Assembly: GCA_902495245.1 (NCBI GenBank)
Contig: CABUWI010000005.1
Coordinates: 1 to 64,000 of the forward strand
Length of the DNA: 64,000 nt
Direction: 5' to 3'
Source: an uncultured Porphyromonadaceae bacterium
Lineage (GTDB): Bacteria > Bacteroidota > Bacteroidia > Bacteroidales > Muribaculaceae
In this document: piece by piece, positions 43,547-52,718 of the stretch
Layout of the letters: every line of letters begins with the position of its first letter
Numbering within the stretch: position 1 is the first letter of the stretch
Position numbers and translations under genes: made by a program
The notes under the pieces: generated by a model
The model's database searches: none
Told to the model about the DNA's origin: nothing
What the model saw: only the letters and a program-made list of their open reading frames with translations

Positions 43547-44370
43547 GTCGAAGCTATTTCGGGGGTTTTCAATGATTTTATTTTCTGAAGCAGAGGGTCT
43601 GAGAGGGTGTGGCGCCTCATGGTGTAGGCAATCGCGTCGTTGGGGCACTCGGGCAGGCAGTTGAAGCAGACCACGCAGCGGCTCATGTCGGCCGTGTGGC
43701 TCTCGAGGTCGATGCACTGGGCCTTGCACACGTCGGCACATCGCCGGCACTGAATGCAGCGGTCGGTGTCGATGTCGATGTGGAAGGCGGCACGGCGGCT
43801 CATGAAGCCCAGCGCCGCCCCGACGGGGCAGAGCGTGTTGCAGAGCAGGCGGCCGCGCCGATAGCCCGCAAGAGCGATGGCGGCCGTGGCCGTGGCGGCG
43901 ATGGCCGTGGCCAGACCCACGCGCGGCGCCGTGAGCGTCTCGATTATAGATGCGTAGAGTCCATAGGGCTCGAGCCACTGCCGGGCAAAGCCGATCCGGC
44001 AGGCAAGCAGCAGGCCGATGACCGTGAATGCGGCCACGCGCAGCCGGGTGGCGCCGCGGGCATAGCGGTAGACCTTGCGCCGCGGTCTCATGCGCGCCGC
44101 CAGGTCGGTCAGCGCCCCTATGGGGCACACCGTCGAGCAATACACGCGCCCGAACACCAGGGTAACCGCCACCCAGAACGCCACTACGGGCAGCGCCAGC
44201 GCCGCCGCGGCCGGCACTAACTGCACGGCGGCAAATTCCGCCCCGAGCCGCGAGCACGCCACGCCGTAGTTGAGCAGCGACGCCGTTATGAAAAACGCCG
44301 CCGCGGCCTCCACGGTGATGCGCGCCACCATGAGCAGCCCCTGGCCCCGGTTCTGAGTGAGTTCCGACAT
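43465..44370 (-). CDS. NapH-like 4Fe-4S membrane protein
   Basis: 301 residues with four to five membrane segments, CxxxCP motifs (YCSTVCPIG near residue 78, LCNTLCPVG near residue 176) and two ferredoxin clusters (CIQCRRCADVC and CVVCFNCLPEC, about residues 202-244). NapH/MauN-type proteins pass electrons from quinol to periplasmic reductases. No reductase gene is adjacent, so the partner is unknown. Its last 27 codons overlap thyA by 82 bp in another frame; such a long overlap is odd, and the C-terminal part may be disposable. Confidence 0.8.
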   Translation of the reverse strand: MSELTQNRGQGLLMVARITVEAAAAFFITASLLNYGVACSRLGAEFAAVQLVPAAAALALPVVAFWVAVTLVFGRVYCSTVCPIGALTDLAARMRPRRKVYRYARGATRLRVAAFTVIGLLLACRIGFARQWLEPYGLYASIIETLTAPRVGLATAIAATATAAIALAGYRRGRLLCNTLCPVGAALGFMSRRAAFHIDIDTDRCIQCRRCADVCKAQCIDLESHTADMSRCVVCFNCLPECPNDAIAYTMRRHTLSDPLLQKIKSLKTPEIASTCDNTSTSCKTFSQTEPSKPTGQARER

Positions 44371-44387
44371 ATTTTCAACAGTTTCGT

Positions 44388-44482
44388 GTAGGGACGCACG
44401 GCCCGTGCGTCCGCAGACGGCAGCCGATATTGCACCGGACCCTGTTTCCGCTATGGCGGACGCACGAACCGTGCGTCCCTAC
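44388..44482. repeat. Double-hairpin palindromic element, type 1, copy D
   Basis: Starts GTAGGGACGCACGG, ends CCGTGCGTCCCTAC, 95 bp, with a central CGATATTGCA. It lies between the NapH-like gene and the end of the DUF3078 gene. Confidence 0.9.
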
Positions 44483-44573
44483 ACGGCCAAAGTTCACGTC
44501 AATCAGTTTCATATCAGTTGCAAATATAGCGATTATTTGCGAGACTGCGGCAAAAAGCGTCGGGCGGCCGACG

Positions 44574-45893
44574 TCAGATTTTGGAGGCCGGGGGCTGGGT
44601 GGTGAACGTGTAGGTGAAGCCGAGGCTCAGCAGCTCGCGCAGCTGAATCTGGCGCCATTGGCCCACGGCGGGCGCCGACGAGTCGTAGCGCATGTCGACG
44701 TTGAGGTTGGCCGAGAGCCAGCGGTTGATAGTGAAGGCGAACTGGTTCTGCCAGTCGGTCTGAAAATGCTCGTAGTCGGTAAATGCGAACACGCGCGACT
44801 TCCACGCCACGTTGTAGCAGAATTTCCACTCCCAGTTGGCCTCGAGACTCGAACCGATTGAGTTGAACACCTTGCGTCCGCGGTCAATGCCGAACGACGT
44901 CTCGTCGATTTTGGGGTCGATGCACGTCTTCAGGTTATATGACGCGGGCGAGATTGAGAGCGACACGGTAAAGCGGTCTTTGAGCGCCTTGCCGTTGTAG
45001 GTCATACCGAGACCGAGGTTGAGCTCGCCGGGCGAGAAGAGCGAGGCCGTGCGCGTCTGCGTGCCGTTTTTGTAGCCGTTGAACACCGGCGTCTTCAGCA
45101 TGCCGGTGAATGAGTAATACCAGTTGTAGAGGGCCTTGTAACCGAACTTCGTGTTAATCTGGAAGCGGTTTTCGGTGAGGTTGTATTTTCGGTAGGGGTC
45201 GTCGGGGGTCGAGGCCAGGGCCGTGCGCCACTGAAAGAAGTTCTCGAAGAGCAGTTTGGGGTGGAACTTGGTGTTGAGGTTGCTCTGATAGGTGAAGTCG
45301 GCAATGAGGTTCAGCGAGTTGTTGCCGCCCTGATACCAGTTTGAGCTGACATAGGCCTGCGAGAACTGCAGCAGCACGCCGAGCTTGTTGAGCCAGTGCT
45401 GGCGCGCCATGTCCGACACGGCCAGCTGGGCCGGCGGGGGCACGACGGGCGCCACTGCGGCGCCGACCTCTTCAAAGACGGTCAGGGCCGTGGTCGGGTC
45501 GGCCTTGGCCACATATTTTTTAGGCGGAGCGGCCATGGTCGAGATGTTGTAGGGCACCTGCCAGGGGTAGTTGATTGCGTGGTGCTGCATCAGCGCGGCC
45601 GCAAAGCGGCGCGTGTCGGCCTCGCGCGCAAGCCAGGCGGGAATGGTGTCGGTCATGGCCCGGTCGGGCAGCCGGCGCACCAGCGACGACAGCGCGCGGT
45701 CATAGCCTGTGTAGACAGCCGGCAGGAACACGACGCCGGGCAGTGCGGCCGTTTCGCACACGGCGACGCTGTCGGCGCCCTCCGGTCCGACGGCGGCGGG
45801 GGTGATGATGCCGTCGTTGTCGGCGGCGGCGCCAAAGGGCAGTGCGGCTGCAATCGCCGCAACCAGATATGTCTTCTTCTTGTTCAAAAGCAT
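44574..45893 (-). CDS. DUF3078 outer-membrane beta-barrel-like protein
   Basis: 439 residues: signal peptide (residues 1-25), a spacer region, then a C-terminal beta-barrel-like domain with alternating aromatic strands (NLIADFTYQSNLN, FHPKLLFENFFQW, FAFTDYEHFQTDW) and a C-terminal aromatic end (LGFTYTFTT). DUF3078 proteins are Bacteroidota envelope proteins of unknown function. The -7 box TAACTTTG (45915-45922, minus strand) shows that ATG 45893 is the start rather than an upstream one. Divergent from porX across a 108-bp gap that holds both promoters. Confidence 0.85.
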   Translation of the reverse strand: MLLNKKKTYLVAAIAAALPFGAAADNDGIITPAAVGPEGADSVAVCETAALPGVVFLPAVYTGYDRALSSLVRRLPDRAMTDTIPAWLAREADTRRFAAALMQHHAINYPWQVPYNISTMAAPPKKYVAKADPTTALTVFEEVGAAVAPVVPPPAQLAVSDMARQHWLNKLGVLLQFSQAYVSSNWYQGGNNSLNLIADFTYQSNLNTKFHPKLLFENFFQWRTALASTPDDPYRKYNLTENRFQINTKFGYKALYNWYYSFTGMLKTPVFNGYKNGTQTRTASLFSPGELNLGLGMTYNGKALKDRFTVSLSISPASYNLKTCIDPKIDETSFGIDRGRKVFNSIGSSLEANWEWKFCYNVAWKSRVFAFTDYEHFQTDWQNQFAFTINRWLSANLNVDMRYDSSAPAVGQWRQIQLRELLSLGFTYTFTTQPPASKI

Positions 45894-45914
45894 GGTCAAC
45901 TGACGAATTTTGCG

Positions 45915-45922
45915 CAAAGTTA
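45915..45922 (-). promoter_or_regulatory. -7 box of the DUF3078 gene
   Basis: TAACTTTG on the minus strand, 21 bp before the ATG at 45893. Confidence 0.6.
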
Positions 45923-45987
45923 CGGCAAATTTTCTTATTTAGGAAATTTTATGATTCTTTCAAGACCGCCCGACACGGATATTTTCG

Positions 45988-45995
45988 TAAATTTG
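45988..45995 (+). promoter_or_regulatory. -7 box of porX, leaderless arrangement
   Basis: TAAATTTG ends 6 bp before the porX ATG at 46002, so transcription would start at or next to the start codon. Confidence 0.6.
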
Positions 45996-46001
45996 CGCTC
46001 T

Positions 46002-47549
46002 ATGACACAACCCAGAATTCTATGGGTCGACGATGAAATCGACCTGCTTAAACCCCACATACTCTTTCTGAAGGCGAAGGGCTATGACGTGCTCACGGTC
46101 AACAACGGCCGCGACGCCCTCGACCTTGCCGCCGCCAATCGCCCCGACCTGATTTTTCTCGACGAGAACATGCCGGGCCTGTCGGGGCTCGAGACCCTGC
46201 AGCGGCTCAAGCAGCAGCTGCCCCACACGCCCGTGGTCATGATTACCAAAAACGAAGAAGAGAACATCATGGACCAGGCCGTGGGCCAGAACATAGCCGA
46301 CTATCTGATCAAGCCGGTCAACCCCAACCAGATTCTGCTGTCAATCAAAAAGAACCTCCATGCCGACAGGCTCGTGAGCGAAACCGCCGGCGCCGACTAT
46401 CGCCGCGAATTCATCGGCCTGAGCGACGACATCGGCCGCTGCGCCGACTTTGCCGACTGGCAGCGCCTCTACGGCCGCCTGGTCTACTGGGACCTCGAGC
46501 TCAGCGGCCGCGAAACCAACATGGACGAGATGCTGCGCAGCCAGATGCGCGATGCCGACGCGGCCTTTGCCCGCTTTGTAGCGCGCAATTATCGCGCGTG
46601 GACCGACGGCGCTGAGGGGCGGCCGCTCATGAGCCCCGACGTCTTCAAGGCCAAGGTGTTCCCCCTGCTCGACGCCGGCAAGAAGGTGTTCTTCATTCTG
46701 ATTGACAATTTCCGCCTCGACCAGTGGCGCACGGTCAGGCCGCTGCTGGGCGAGTACTTCGCCATCGAGGAAGACACCTACTGCTCCATCTTGCCGACGG
46801 CCACGCAATATGCGCGCAACGCCATCTTCTCCGGCCTGATGCCGCTCGACATCGCCCGCATGTTTCCGCAGCTCTGGGTCGACGAAGACTCGGAAGAGGG
46901 CAAGAACCTGAACGAGTCGCCGCTCATAGCCACCCAGTTCGAGCGCTTCCGCCGCAGGGGCGTCAAATATTCCTACAACAAAATCAACGACAACGCCGCC
47001 GGCGAGAGGCTGACGCGCGAGTTCGCCAACCTGGAGAACAACGACCTCAACGTCGTGGTGTTCAACTTCATCGACATGATGAGCCACGCGCGCACCGAGT
47101 CGAAGATGATGCGCGAGCTGGCCGCGACCGACGCCGCCTACCGCTCGCTGACCGAATCGTGGTTCCGCCACTCGTCGGCGCTCGACTTCATGCGCCGCAT
47201 CGCCGAGAAGGGCTACACCATAGTCCTCACCACCGACCACGGCACCATCAGGGTTGACCGCCCCGTCAAGGTGGCCGGCGACAAGAACGTCAACACCAAC
47301 CTGCGCTACAAGCTGGGCCGCGCAATGAAATATAACCCCAAGGAAGTGTTCGAAATCACCCGTCCGCAAGACTTCGGACTGCCCGCGCCCAATCTCAGCA
47401 CCGCCTATATATTCGCGCGCCAGAACGACTTCTTCGCCTATCCGAATAACTATAACTACTACGTGCAATATTACACCGACACGTTCCAGCACGGCGGCAT
47501 CTCGCTCGAAGAGATGGTGATTCCGCTCATAACCCTTTCGCCGAAATGA
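46002..47549 (+). CDS. porX: T9SS response regulator/phosphodiesterase PorX
   Basis: 515 residues: receiver domain (1-120) with phosphoacceptor Asp54 in LIFLDENMPG and acidic Asp10-Asp11, a helical linker, then an alkaline-phosphatase-superfamily (PglZ-type) domain with FFILIDNFRLDQW near residue 230 and LTTDHGTIRVDRP near residue 410. In Porphyromonas PorX works with PorY and a sigma factor to control T9SS genes, and its PglZ domain cleaves oligonucleotides (established). All key residues look intact. A leaderless promoter drives it, and it overlaps the TIGR02757 gene by 4 bp (ATGA). Longer frames upstream run into antisense of the DUF3078 gene and are rejected. Confidence 0.93.
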   Translation: MTQPRILWVDDEIDLLKPHILFLKAKGYDVLTVNNGRDALDLAAANRPDLIFLDENMPGLSGLETLQRLKQQLPHTPVVMITKNEEENIMDQAVGQNIADYLIKPVNPNQILLSIKKNLHADRLVSETAGADYRREFIGLSDDIGRCADFADWQRLYGRLVYWDLELSGRETNMDEMLRSQMRDADAAFARFVARNYRAWTDGAEGRPLMSPDVFKAKVFPLLDAGKKVFFILIDNFRLDQWRTVRPLLGEYFAIEEDTYCSILPTATQYARNAIFSGLMPLDIARMFPQLWVDEDSEEGKNLNESPLIATQFERFRRRGVKYSYNKINDNAAGERLTREFANLENNDLNVVVFNFIDMMSHARTESKMMRELAATDAAYRSLTESWFRHSSALDFMRRIAEKGYTIVLTTDHGTIRVDRPVKVAGDKNVNTNLRYKLGRAMKYNPKEVFEITRPQDFGLPAPNLSTAYIFARQNDFFAYPNNYNYYVQYYTDTFQHGGISLEEMVIPLITLSPK

Positions 47550-48310
47550 CACTCATATCACCCGAGACGGCCGAGCTGCTCGAGCGCGAGGCCGCGCGCA
47601 TAAACTCGCCCGAATTCATTGCCGCCGACCCCGTGCAGTTTCCGCGGCGTTTCGCCAGGCAGGCCGATGCCGAAATAGCGGCTCTGCTCGCCGCCCACCT
47701 GGCCTGGGGCAACCGCAAGATGATTTGCCGCGACACGGAGCGCCTGTTGCAGCTCATGGAGAACCGCCCGGCCGACTGGGTGCGCGACGGCGCCTTCGAG
47801 TCGGTTGACGACGACATGAACATTCACCGCACCTTCTTCGGCCGCAACCTCAAGCACCTGATGCGCGGCCTTGAACGCATCTACAGCCGCCACGCCACTC
47901 TCGACGCCTATGCCGCCACCCTCGGGCTGCGCGGCCGCGAGGGCGCCCCGTGGCTGCTGGCCGAGGCTCTGAATGCCGAAATGGCCGAGGCCAACGGCTG
48001 CAGCGACTCGCGCTGCCTGCCGCTCAACCTCGGCCAGACCGCCCTGAAGCGCCTGAACATGGCCCTGCGCTGGCTCGTCAGGCGCGACGGCATCGTCGAC
48101 ATGGGCCTCTGGAGTGCGCTCGACCCCGCCGACCTCTACATTCCGCTCGACGTCCATGCCGGCAACACGGCCCGCGCCCTCGGCCTGACCTCGCGCCGCG
48201 CCAACGACCGCCGCACCTGCGAGGAAATCACCGCCGCCGCGCGCACGCTGCGGCCCGACGACCCAGCGCTGTTTGACTACGCGCTCTTCGGCATCGGCGT
48301 GGGTCAGTAG
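47546..48310 (+). CDS. TIGR02757 family protein
   Basis: 254 residues with the family patterns DPVQFPRRF (residues 29-37) and HLAWGNRKMI (residues 51-60), and the VHAGNTARALGL stretch near residue 200. TIGR02757 proteins are related to the HhH-GPD base-excision fold but their activity is not known. It is coupled to porX by a 4-bp overlap and ends 7 bp into the convergent gene at 48304. Confidence 0.9.
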   Translation: MTLISPETAELLEREAARINSPEFIAADPVQFPRRFARQADAEIAALLAAHLAWGNRKMICRDTERLLQLMENRPADWVRDGAFESVDDDMNIHRTFFGRNLKHLMRGLERIYSRHATLDAYAATLGLRGREGAPWLLAEALNAEMAEANGCSDSRCLPLNLGQTALKRLNMALRWLVRRDGIVDMGLWSALDPADLYIPLDVHAGNTARALGLTSRRANDRRTCEEITAAARTLRPDDPALFDYALFGIGVGQ

Positions 48311-48657
48311 CGGTGCACCGGTCCTCGGGGCCGGCGCCGCAGGCGGCAGCGCAGCCGCCTCATGTTCTCTTCGGGTTCGGGCGCCCCGGTCAGGCGTGCC
48401 ACCACCCTGTCGGCCACGACGGCCTCGAGCAGGTCGTGGCAGTCGGCGGGCAACTCTACGGTGTTGCCCTCGGCTACGTAGCCCAGCTCGGCACACAGGC
48501 GCCTGAAGCAGATTGCCGCCAGTTCGATGATGGCCGGTTCTTCGTCGCGCCCCAGCGGGCCGGGCAGCGACGTGTCGCCCGTGAGGCGCTTGAGCGCCGA
48601 CAGGGCGAAGACCGTGGTTACGGTGTCGGTGAATTGCAGTTCGTTCTTCATGGTCAT
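48304..48657 (-). CDS. Small hypothetical protein, 117 aa
   Basis: Unknown family. A mostly helical protein with an arginine-rich end (RRLRCRLRRRPRG), possibly RNA- or DNA-binding. The start at 48657 (MTMKNELQF) overlaps the stop of the gene at 48654 by 4 bp, which supports coupling and rules out the longer frame to 48810. Convergent with the TIGR02757 gene. Confidence 0.55.
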   Translation of the reverse strand: MTMKNELQFTDTVTTVFALSALKRLTGDTSLPGPLGRDEEPAIIELAAICFRRLCAELGYVAEGNTVELPADCHDLLEAVVADRVVARLTGAPEPEENMRRLRCRLRRRPRGPVHRY

Positions 48658-49037
48658 TTCATCCGGCTGATTAGCGACAGCGCCACCGAGCGGCGAATGT
48701 AGAAGCGGGGGGCCGTGCCCCGGGCAACGACGGCACAGGCAGCCGCCGTGCGCGACATTCCGGGCCGCGCGGCCCTCAGGGCGTCGAACTGGCGGAACAG
48801 TTCCGTCCACAGTTCGGTGCGCTCGGCCGACATGGGCGGCAGCTTGCCCTCGCGCCGGCGGCGGTCCATGACCACAACGTGGTCGACCCCAACAAAGAAC
48901 CCGCGTTCAACGGGCGTGTTCAGAACTTCGTCGAGCAGCGCGCCGACCGGCCGTCCCGGCCTGCCGGCCGCAGCCGCCTTGCGAAACGCCTGCGTGAACC
49001 TTTGGTTGCGCTGGCGTGTGGTTGTGATGTAATTCAT
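48654..49037 (-). CDS. Small hypothetical protein, 127 aa
   Basis: Unknown family. Basic, with a repeated RRRR segment and an ARGTAPRFYIRRSVALSLI end typical of small nucleic-acid-binding Bacteroidales proteins. The ATG at 49037 is chosen; a -7 box (TAATTTTG, minus, 49082-49089) lies about 45 bp upstream. It is followed by a coupled second gene (48304-48657). Confidence 0.55.
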   Translation of the reverse strand: MNYITTTRQRNQRFTQAFRKAAAAGRPGRPVGALLDEVLNTPVERGFFVGVDHVVVMDRRRREGKLPPMSAERTELWTELFRQFDALRAARPGMSRTAAACAVVARGTAPRFYIRRSVALSLISRMK

Positions 49038-49081
49038 AGTGTTTAGAAAAAATGTGTTTTTACATTGATTGTTTTCGTTGG

Positions 49082-49089
49082 CAAAATTA
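49082..49089 (-). promoter_or_regulatory. -7 box of the 48304-49037 pair
   Basis: TAATTTTG on the minus strand, about 45 bp before the ATG at 49037. Confidence 0.5.
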
Positions 49090-49162
49090 CAACCCTTCGT
49101 GGGCATCTAACCCACCCGCATGTGTTATGAAATGTTAATTTTCTCAATTTCAGATTTTTTCG

Positions 49163-49170
49163 TAACTTTG
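49163..49170 (+). promoter_or_regulatory. -7 box of pheT
   Basis: TAACTTTG, 33 bp before the pheT ATG, with TTTT in the -33 place (49139-49142). Confidence 0.6.
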
Positions 49171-49203
49171 CATGCTTACTACAGTTAACATTCATCTGTT
49201 TCT

Positions 49204-51693
49204 ATGAATATTTCCTATAATTGGCTGCACGACTATGTCGACGGCCTCCCATCGCCCAAAGAGCTGGCGGCCGTGCTGACATCGACCGGCCTTGAGTGCG
49301 ACACGGTTGAAGAAGTCGAGAGCATTCGCGGCGGCCTTCGCGGCCTCGTCGTGGGTCATGTGCTCACCTGCGAAGCCCACCCTGACAGCGACCATCTGCA
49401 CATCACAACTGTTGACCTCGGCCCCGAGCTCGGCGTCGAGCAGATTGTCTGCGGCGCGCCCAACGTGGCCGCCGGTCAGCACGTCATCGTGGCCACCGTC
49501 GGCACCACGCTCTACGACGGCGACAAAGAATTCAAAATCAAAAAAAGCAAAATCCGCGGCGTAGAGTCCATGGGCATGATTTGTGCCGAAGACGAAATCG
49601 GCGTCGGCTCGAGCCACGACGGCATCATCGTGATTCCCGCCGACAAAGCTCCGGCGCCCGGCACTCCCGCCGCCCGTTATTTCGGACTCGAAAGCGACTA
49701 TGTGCTTGAAGTTGACCTGACGCCCAACCGCATTGACGGCGCAAGCCACTTCGGTGTGGCCCGCGACTGGGCCGCCAAGGCATCGCTCGAGGGCGTCAAT
49801 CCCCGTCTGCGCCGCCCCGAAGGGCTCGACCCCGCAGCCCTGCCCGCCGGCAACGGCATCAAGGTGTCTGTTGCCAATCCCGCCGACTGCACCCGCTATG
49901 CCGGCCTGACCATTCGCGGCATCAAGGTGGCCGAAAGCCCCAAGTGGCTCCGCGACCGCCTCACCGCCATCGGTCAGCGCCCCATCAACAACATTGTCGA
50001 CATCACCAACTTCATTCTCCACTCGTTCTGTCAGCCGCTCCACTGCTTTGACCTGGCAAAGGTCAAGGGCGACGAAATCATTGTCAGGACCGTCGCCGCC
50101 GGCACGCCGTTCACCACCCTCGACGGCGTCGAGCGCAAGCTCCACGAGCGCGACCTGATGATTTGCAACGCCGAAGAGCCCATGTGCATGGCCGGCATTT
50201 TCGGCGGTCTCGATTCGGGCGTTACCGACTCGACCACCGACATCTTCCTTGAAAGCGCCTGCTTCAACCCCACCACCATTCGCAAGGCCGCACGCCGCCA
50301 CGGGCTCAACACCGACGCCTCCTTCCGCTATGAGCGCGGCGTCGACCCCAACGGCTGCATGTATGCCCTGATGGTGGCCGCCCGAATGGTTACGGAGCTG
50401 GCCGGCGGCCAAATCTGCGGCCCGGCCGTCGACATCTATCCCGAGCCGGTCGAACGCCCCGCCGTCGAGCTGACTTTCGCACGGATTGCCTCGCTGACCG
50501 GTATCGAGATTCCGCGCGACACGGTGCGCGCCATTCTGCGCAGCCTCGACATCGAGATTGAAAGCGAAGAGGGCGACACCATGCTGCTGCGCATTCCGAC
50601 ATATCGCGTCGACGTTACGCGCCCGTGCGACGTCATCGAGGAGATTCTGCGCATCTACGGCTACAACAAGGTGGAGATTTCAGAACACGTCAACTCCGCC
50701 CTCAGCTATAAGAAACAGACCGACCTGGCCGACGAGCTGACAAACAAGATGCTCGACCGCCTGGCCGCTCAGGGATTCCGCGAAATCCTGAACAACTCGC
50801 TCACGTCGACGAGCTATTATCCCGCCGCCGAAACCGGCGCCACATGGCCCGCCGAGCGCTGCGTCAGACTGATGAACCCGCTCAGCTCCGACCTCGGAGT
50901 GATGCGCCAGACGCTGCTCTTTGGCGGTCTGGAGGTAATCAGCCACAACGTCAACCGCCGCAGCGCCGACCTGATGCTCGTCGAGCAGGGCAACGTCTAC
51001 TTCCGCAACCCCGACGCCGGGTCAACCGTCGAAAAGCCGCTTGCCCCCTACAGCGAGGCCTCGCGCCTGGCCCTGTGGCTCACGGGCAACGTGCGCGGCG
51101 CCTCGTGGCTCGGCGCGGCCGAACCCGCCTCGATTTACCATCTGCGCGCCTATGTCGAGGGCTGTCTCGCCGTCATGGGCCTCGATGCTTCGAAACTGGC
51201 CGTCAGCATTGCCGACGACTGCAAGGACATCTATTCCGCCTCGCTGCTCGTCTCGTCGCGCTCGGGCAAGCCGCTGGGCCGCATGGGCGTTCTGCAGCCC
51301 GCGCTCACGGCCCGCTTCGACATTGACCGCCCCGTCTTCTTTGCCGAACTCGACCGCGACGCCATTATCCGCCTGGTCGAGAAGCACAACGTAACCTTTG
51401 CCCCGCTGCCCAAGACCCAGCCCGTGCGCCGCGACCTGGCCCTGCTGCTCGACGCGTCGGTTACGTTCGACCGCGTGCGCGACGTCGTGAGCCGCAGCGA
51501 GCGCAAGCTGCTTCAGGACGTCGAGCTCTTCGACGTCTACGAGGGCAAGAACCTGCCCGCAGGCAAAAAGAGCTATGCAATAGCCCTGACGCTGCAAGAC
51601 CCCGAACGCACCCTGCAGGACAAGCAGATTGACGCCGTGATGACCAAAGTCATAGCCAACCTGCGCAAGGAGCTGGGCGCCGAACTGCGCTGA
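49204..51693 (+). CDS. pheT: Phenylalanine--tRNA ligase beta subunit
   Basis: 829 residues with the EMAP-like tRNA-binding domain (residues 40-150, VVGHVLTCEAHPDSDHL), B3/B4 editing domains, the B5 region (about 405-475) and the C-terminal FDX-ACB domain (PVRRDLALLLD near residue 740). Together with PheS (not in the window) it charges tRNA-Phe. No pheS lies next to it, so the two genes are apart, as in many Bacteroidota. Start supported by the promoter at 49163. Confidence 0.96.
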   Translation: MNISYNWLHDYVDGLPSPKELAAVLTSTGLECDTVEEVESIRGGLRGLVVGHVLTCEAHPDSDHLHITTVDLGPELGVEQIVCGAPNVAAGQHVIVATVGTTLYDGDKEFKIKKSKIRGVESMGMICAEDEIGVGSSHDGIIVIPADKAPAPGTPAARYFGLESDYVLEVDLTPNRIDGASHFGVARDWAAKASLEGVNPRLRRPEGLDPAALPAGNGIKVSVANPADCTRYAGLTIRGIKVAESPKWLRDRLTAIGQRPINNIVDITNFILHSFCQPLHCFDLAKVKGDEIIVRTVAAGTPFTTLDGVERKLHERDLMICNAEEPMCMAGIFGGLDSGVTDSTTDIFLESACFNPTTIRKAARRHGLNTDASFRYERGVDPNGCMYALMVAARMVTELAGGQICGPAVDIYPEPVERPAVELTFARIASLTGIEIPRDTVRAILRSLDIEIESEEGDTMLLRIPTYRVDVTRPCDVIEEILRIYGYNKVEISEHVNSALSYKKQTDLADELTNKMLDRLAAQGFREILNNSLTSTSYYPAAETGATWPAERCVRLMNPLSSDLGVMRQTLLFGGLEVISHNVNRRSADLMLVEQGNVYFRNPDAGSTVEKPLAPYSEASRLALWLTGNVRGASWLGAAEPASIYHLRAYVEGCLAVMGLDASKLAVSIADDCKDIYSASLLVSSRSGKPLGRMGVLQPALTARFDIDRPVFFAELDRDAIIRLVEKHNVTFAPLPKTQPVRRDLALLLDASVTFDRVRDVVSRSERKLLQDVELFDVYEGKNLPAGKKSYAIALTLQDPERTLQDKQIDAVMTKVIANLRKELGAELR

Positions 51694-51766
51694 CGCAATC
51701 AGAGAAGAAAAGAGAAACAAACAATAAAAAACAAATTCACATCCACCCCCCTCTAAACTCACAGAT

Positions 51767-52504
51767 ATGGGAAGAGCATTTGAATATCGTAAAGCCCGCA
51801 AGCTCAAGCGCTGGGGCAACATGTCGCGCACATTCACGCGCATCGGCAAGGAAATCACCATCGCCGCAAAGGCCGGCGGTCCCGATCCCGACACCAACCC
51901 GCGCCTGCGTGCGCTCATGGCCAACGCAAAGGCCGCCAACATGCCCAAGGACACCGTTGAGCGCGCAATCAAGAAAGCCACCGACAAGGACGCCGGCGAC
52001 TACAAGGAAATCGTCTACGAAGGCTACGGCCCCTTCGGCATCGCAATCGTTGTCGAAACCGCAACCAACAACAACACCCGCACCGTGGCCAACGTGCGCT
52101 CCTACTTCACCAAACACGGCGGCTCGCTCGGCACGTCGGGCTCGCTCAGCTTCCTCTTCGACCATAAGTGCGTCTTCAAAATCAAGGCTCCCGAAGGCGT
52201 CGAGCTCGAAGACCTCGAGCTGGAACTGATTGACTGCGGCGTCGACGAACTCGAGGCCGGCGACGAAGGCGAAATCATTCTCTACGGCCCCTTCGAGTCA
52301 AACTCGGCCATTCAGCACTATCTCGAAGAAAACGGCTACGAAATTATCTCGAGCGAGTTCGAGCGCATTCCCAACGACCTCAAGGACGTTACGCCCGAAC
52401 AGCGCGTAACCCTCGACAAACTGCTCGAAAAGTTTGAAGAAGACGAAGACGTGCAGAATGTCTTCCACAATATGCGCGAAGACGAGAGCGACGAAGAAGC
52501 CTGA
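51767..52504 (+). CDS. YebC/PmpR-family regulator
   Basis: 245 residues with the N-terminal GRAFEYRKARKLKRW variant of the family GHSKW start, the AKAANMPKDTVERAIKKA motif and the acidic C-terminus (EDEDVQN, EDESDEEA). The family includes DNA-binding regulators and, more recently, factors that relieve ribosome stalling at proline-rich sites. It is 73 bp after pheT and ends before a clear terminator. Confidence 0.93.
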   Translation: MGRAFEYRKARKLKRWGNMSRTFTRIGKEITIAAKAGGPDPDTNPRLRALMANAKAANMPKDTVERAIKKATDKDAGDYKEIVYEGYGPFGIAIVVETATNNNTRTVANVRSYFTKHGGSLGTSGSLSFLFDHKCVFKIKAPEGVELEDLELELIDCGVDELEAGDEGEIILYGPFESNSAIQHYLEENGYEIISSEFERIPNDLKDVTPEQRVTLDKLLEKFEEDEDVQNVFHNMREDESDEEA

Positions 52505-52531
52505 TTTGAATATTTTAACACATTTCGCGAA

Positions 52532-52571
52532 AACGCGCCGATTTTTAACGCAAGTTAACTATCGGCGCGTT
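52532..52571 (+). terminator. Terminator after the YebC-family gene
   Basis: AACGCGCCGAT (52532-52542) pairs perfectly with its complement (52561-52571) around an AT-rich loop, followed by TCGTTT. Confidence 0.65.
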
Positions 52572-52643
52572 TCGTTTGCATCTTTTAACTTTGTCTTTCC
52601 AATATTTCCGCCGTTTTGACCAATCGAACCGGATAAAAATAAC

Positions 52644-52651
52644 TACCTTTG
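52644..52651 (+). promoter_or_regulatory. -7 box of the inositol-phosphate synthase gene
   Basis: TACCTTTG, with a leader of about 65 nt to the ATG at 52719. The TTTG at 52615-52618 is 25 bp away, longer than usual. Confidence 0.45.
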
Positions 52652-52718
52652 CACTGACGTTGCGACATTGCCCGTCAAACTTAAACCAAGACATCACTAA
52701 AAACATTAAAAATTTATA

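Noticed and set aside
45396..46001. Upstream extension of porX
   Set aside because: The frame runs through antisense of the DUF3078 gene; the receiver domain begins at 46002 and the promoter box sits directly before it.
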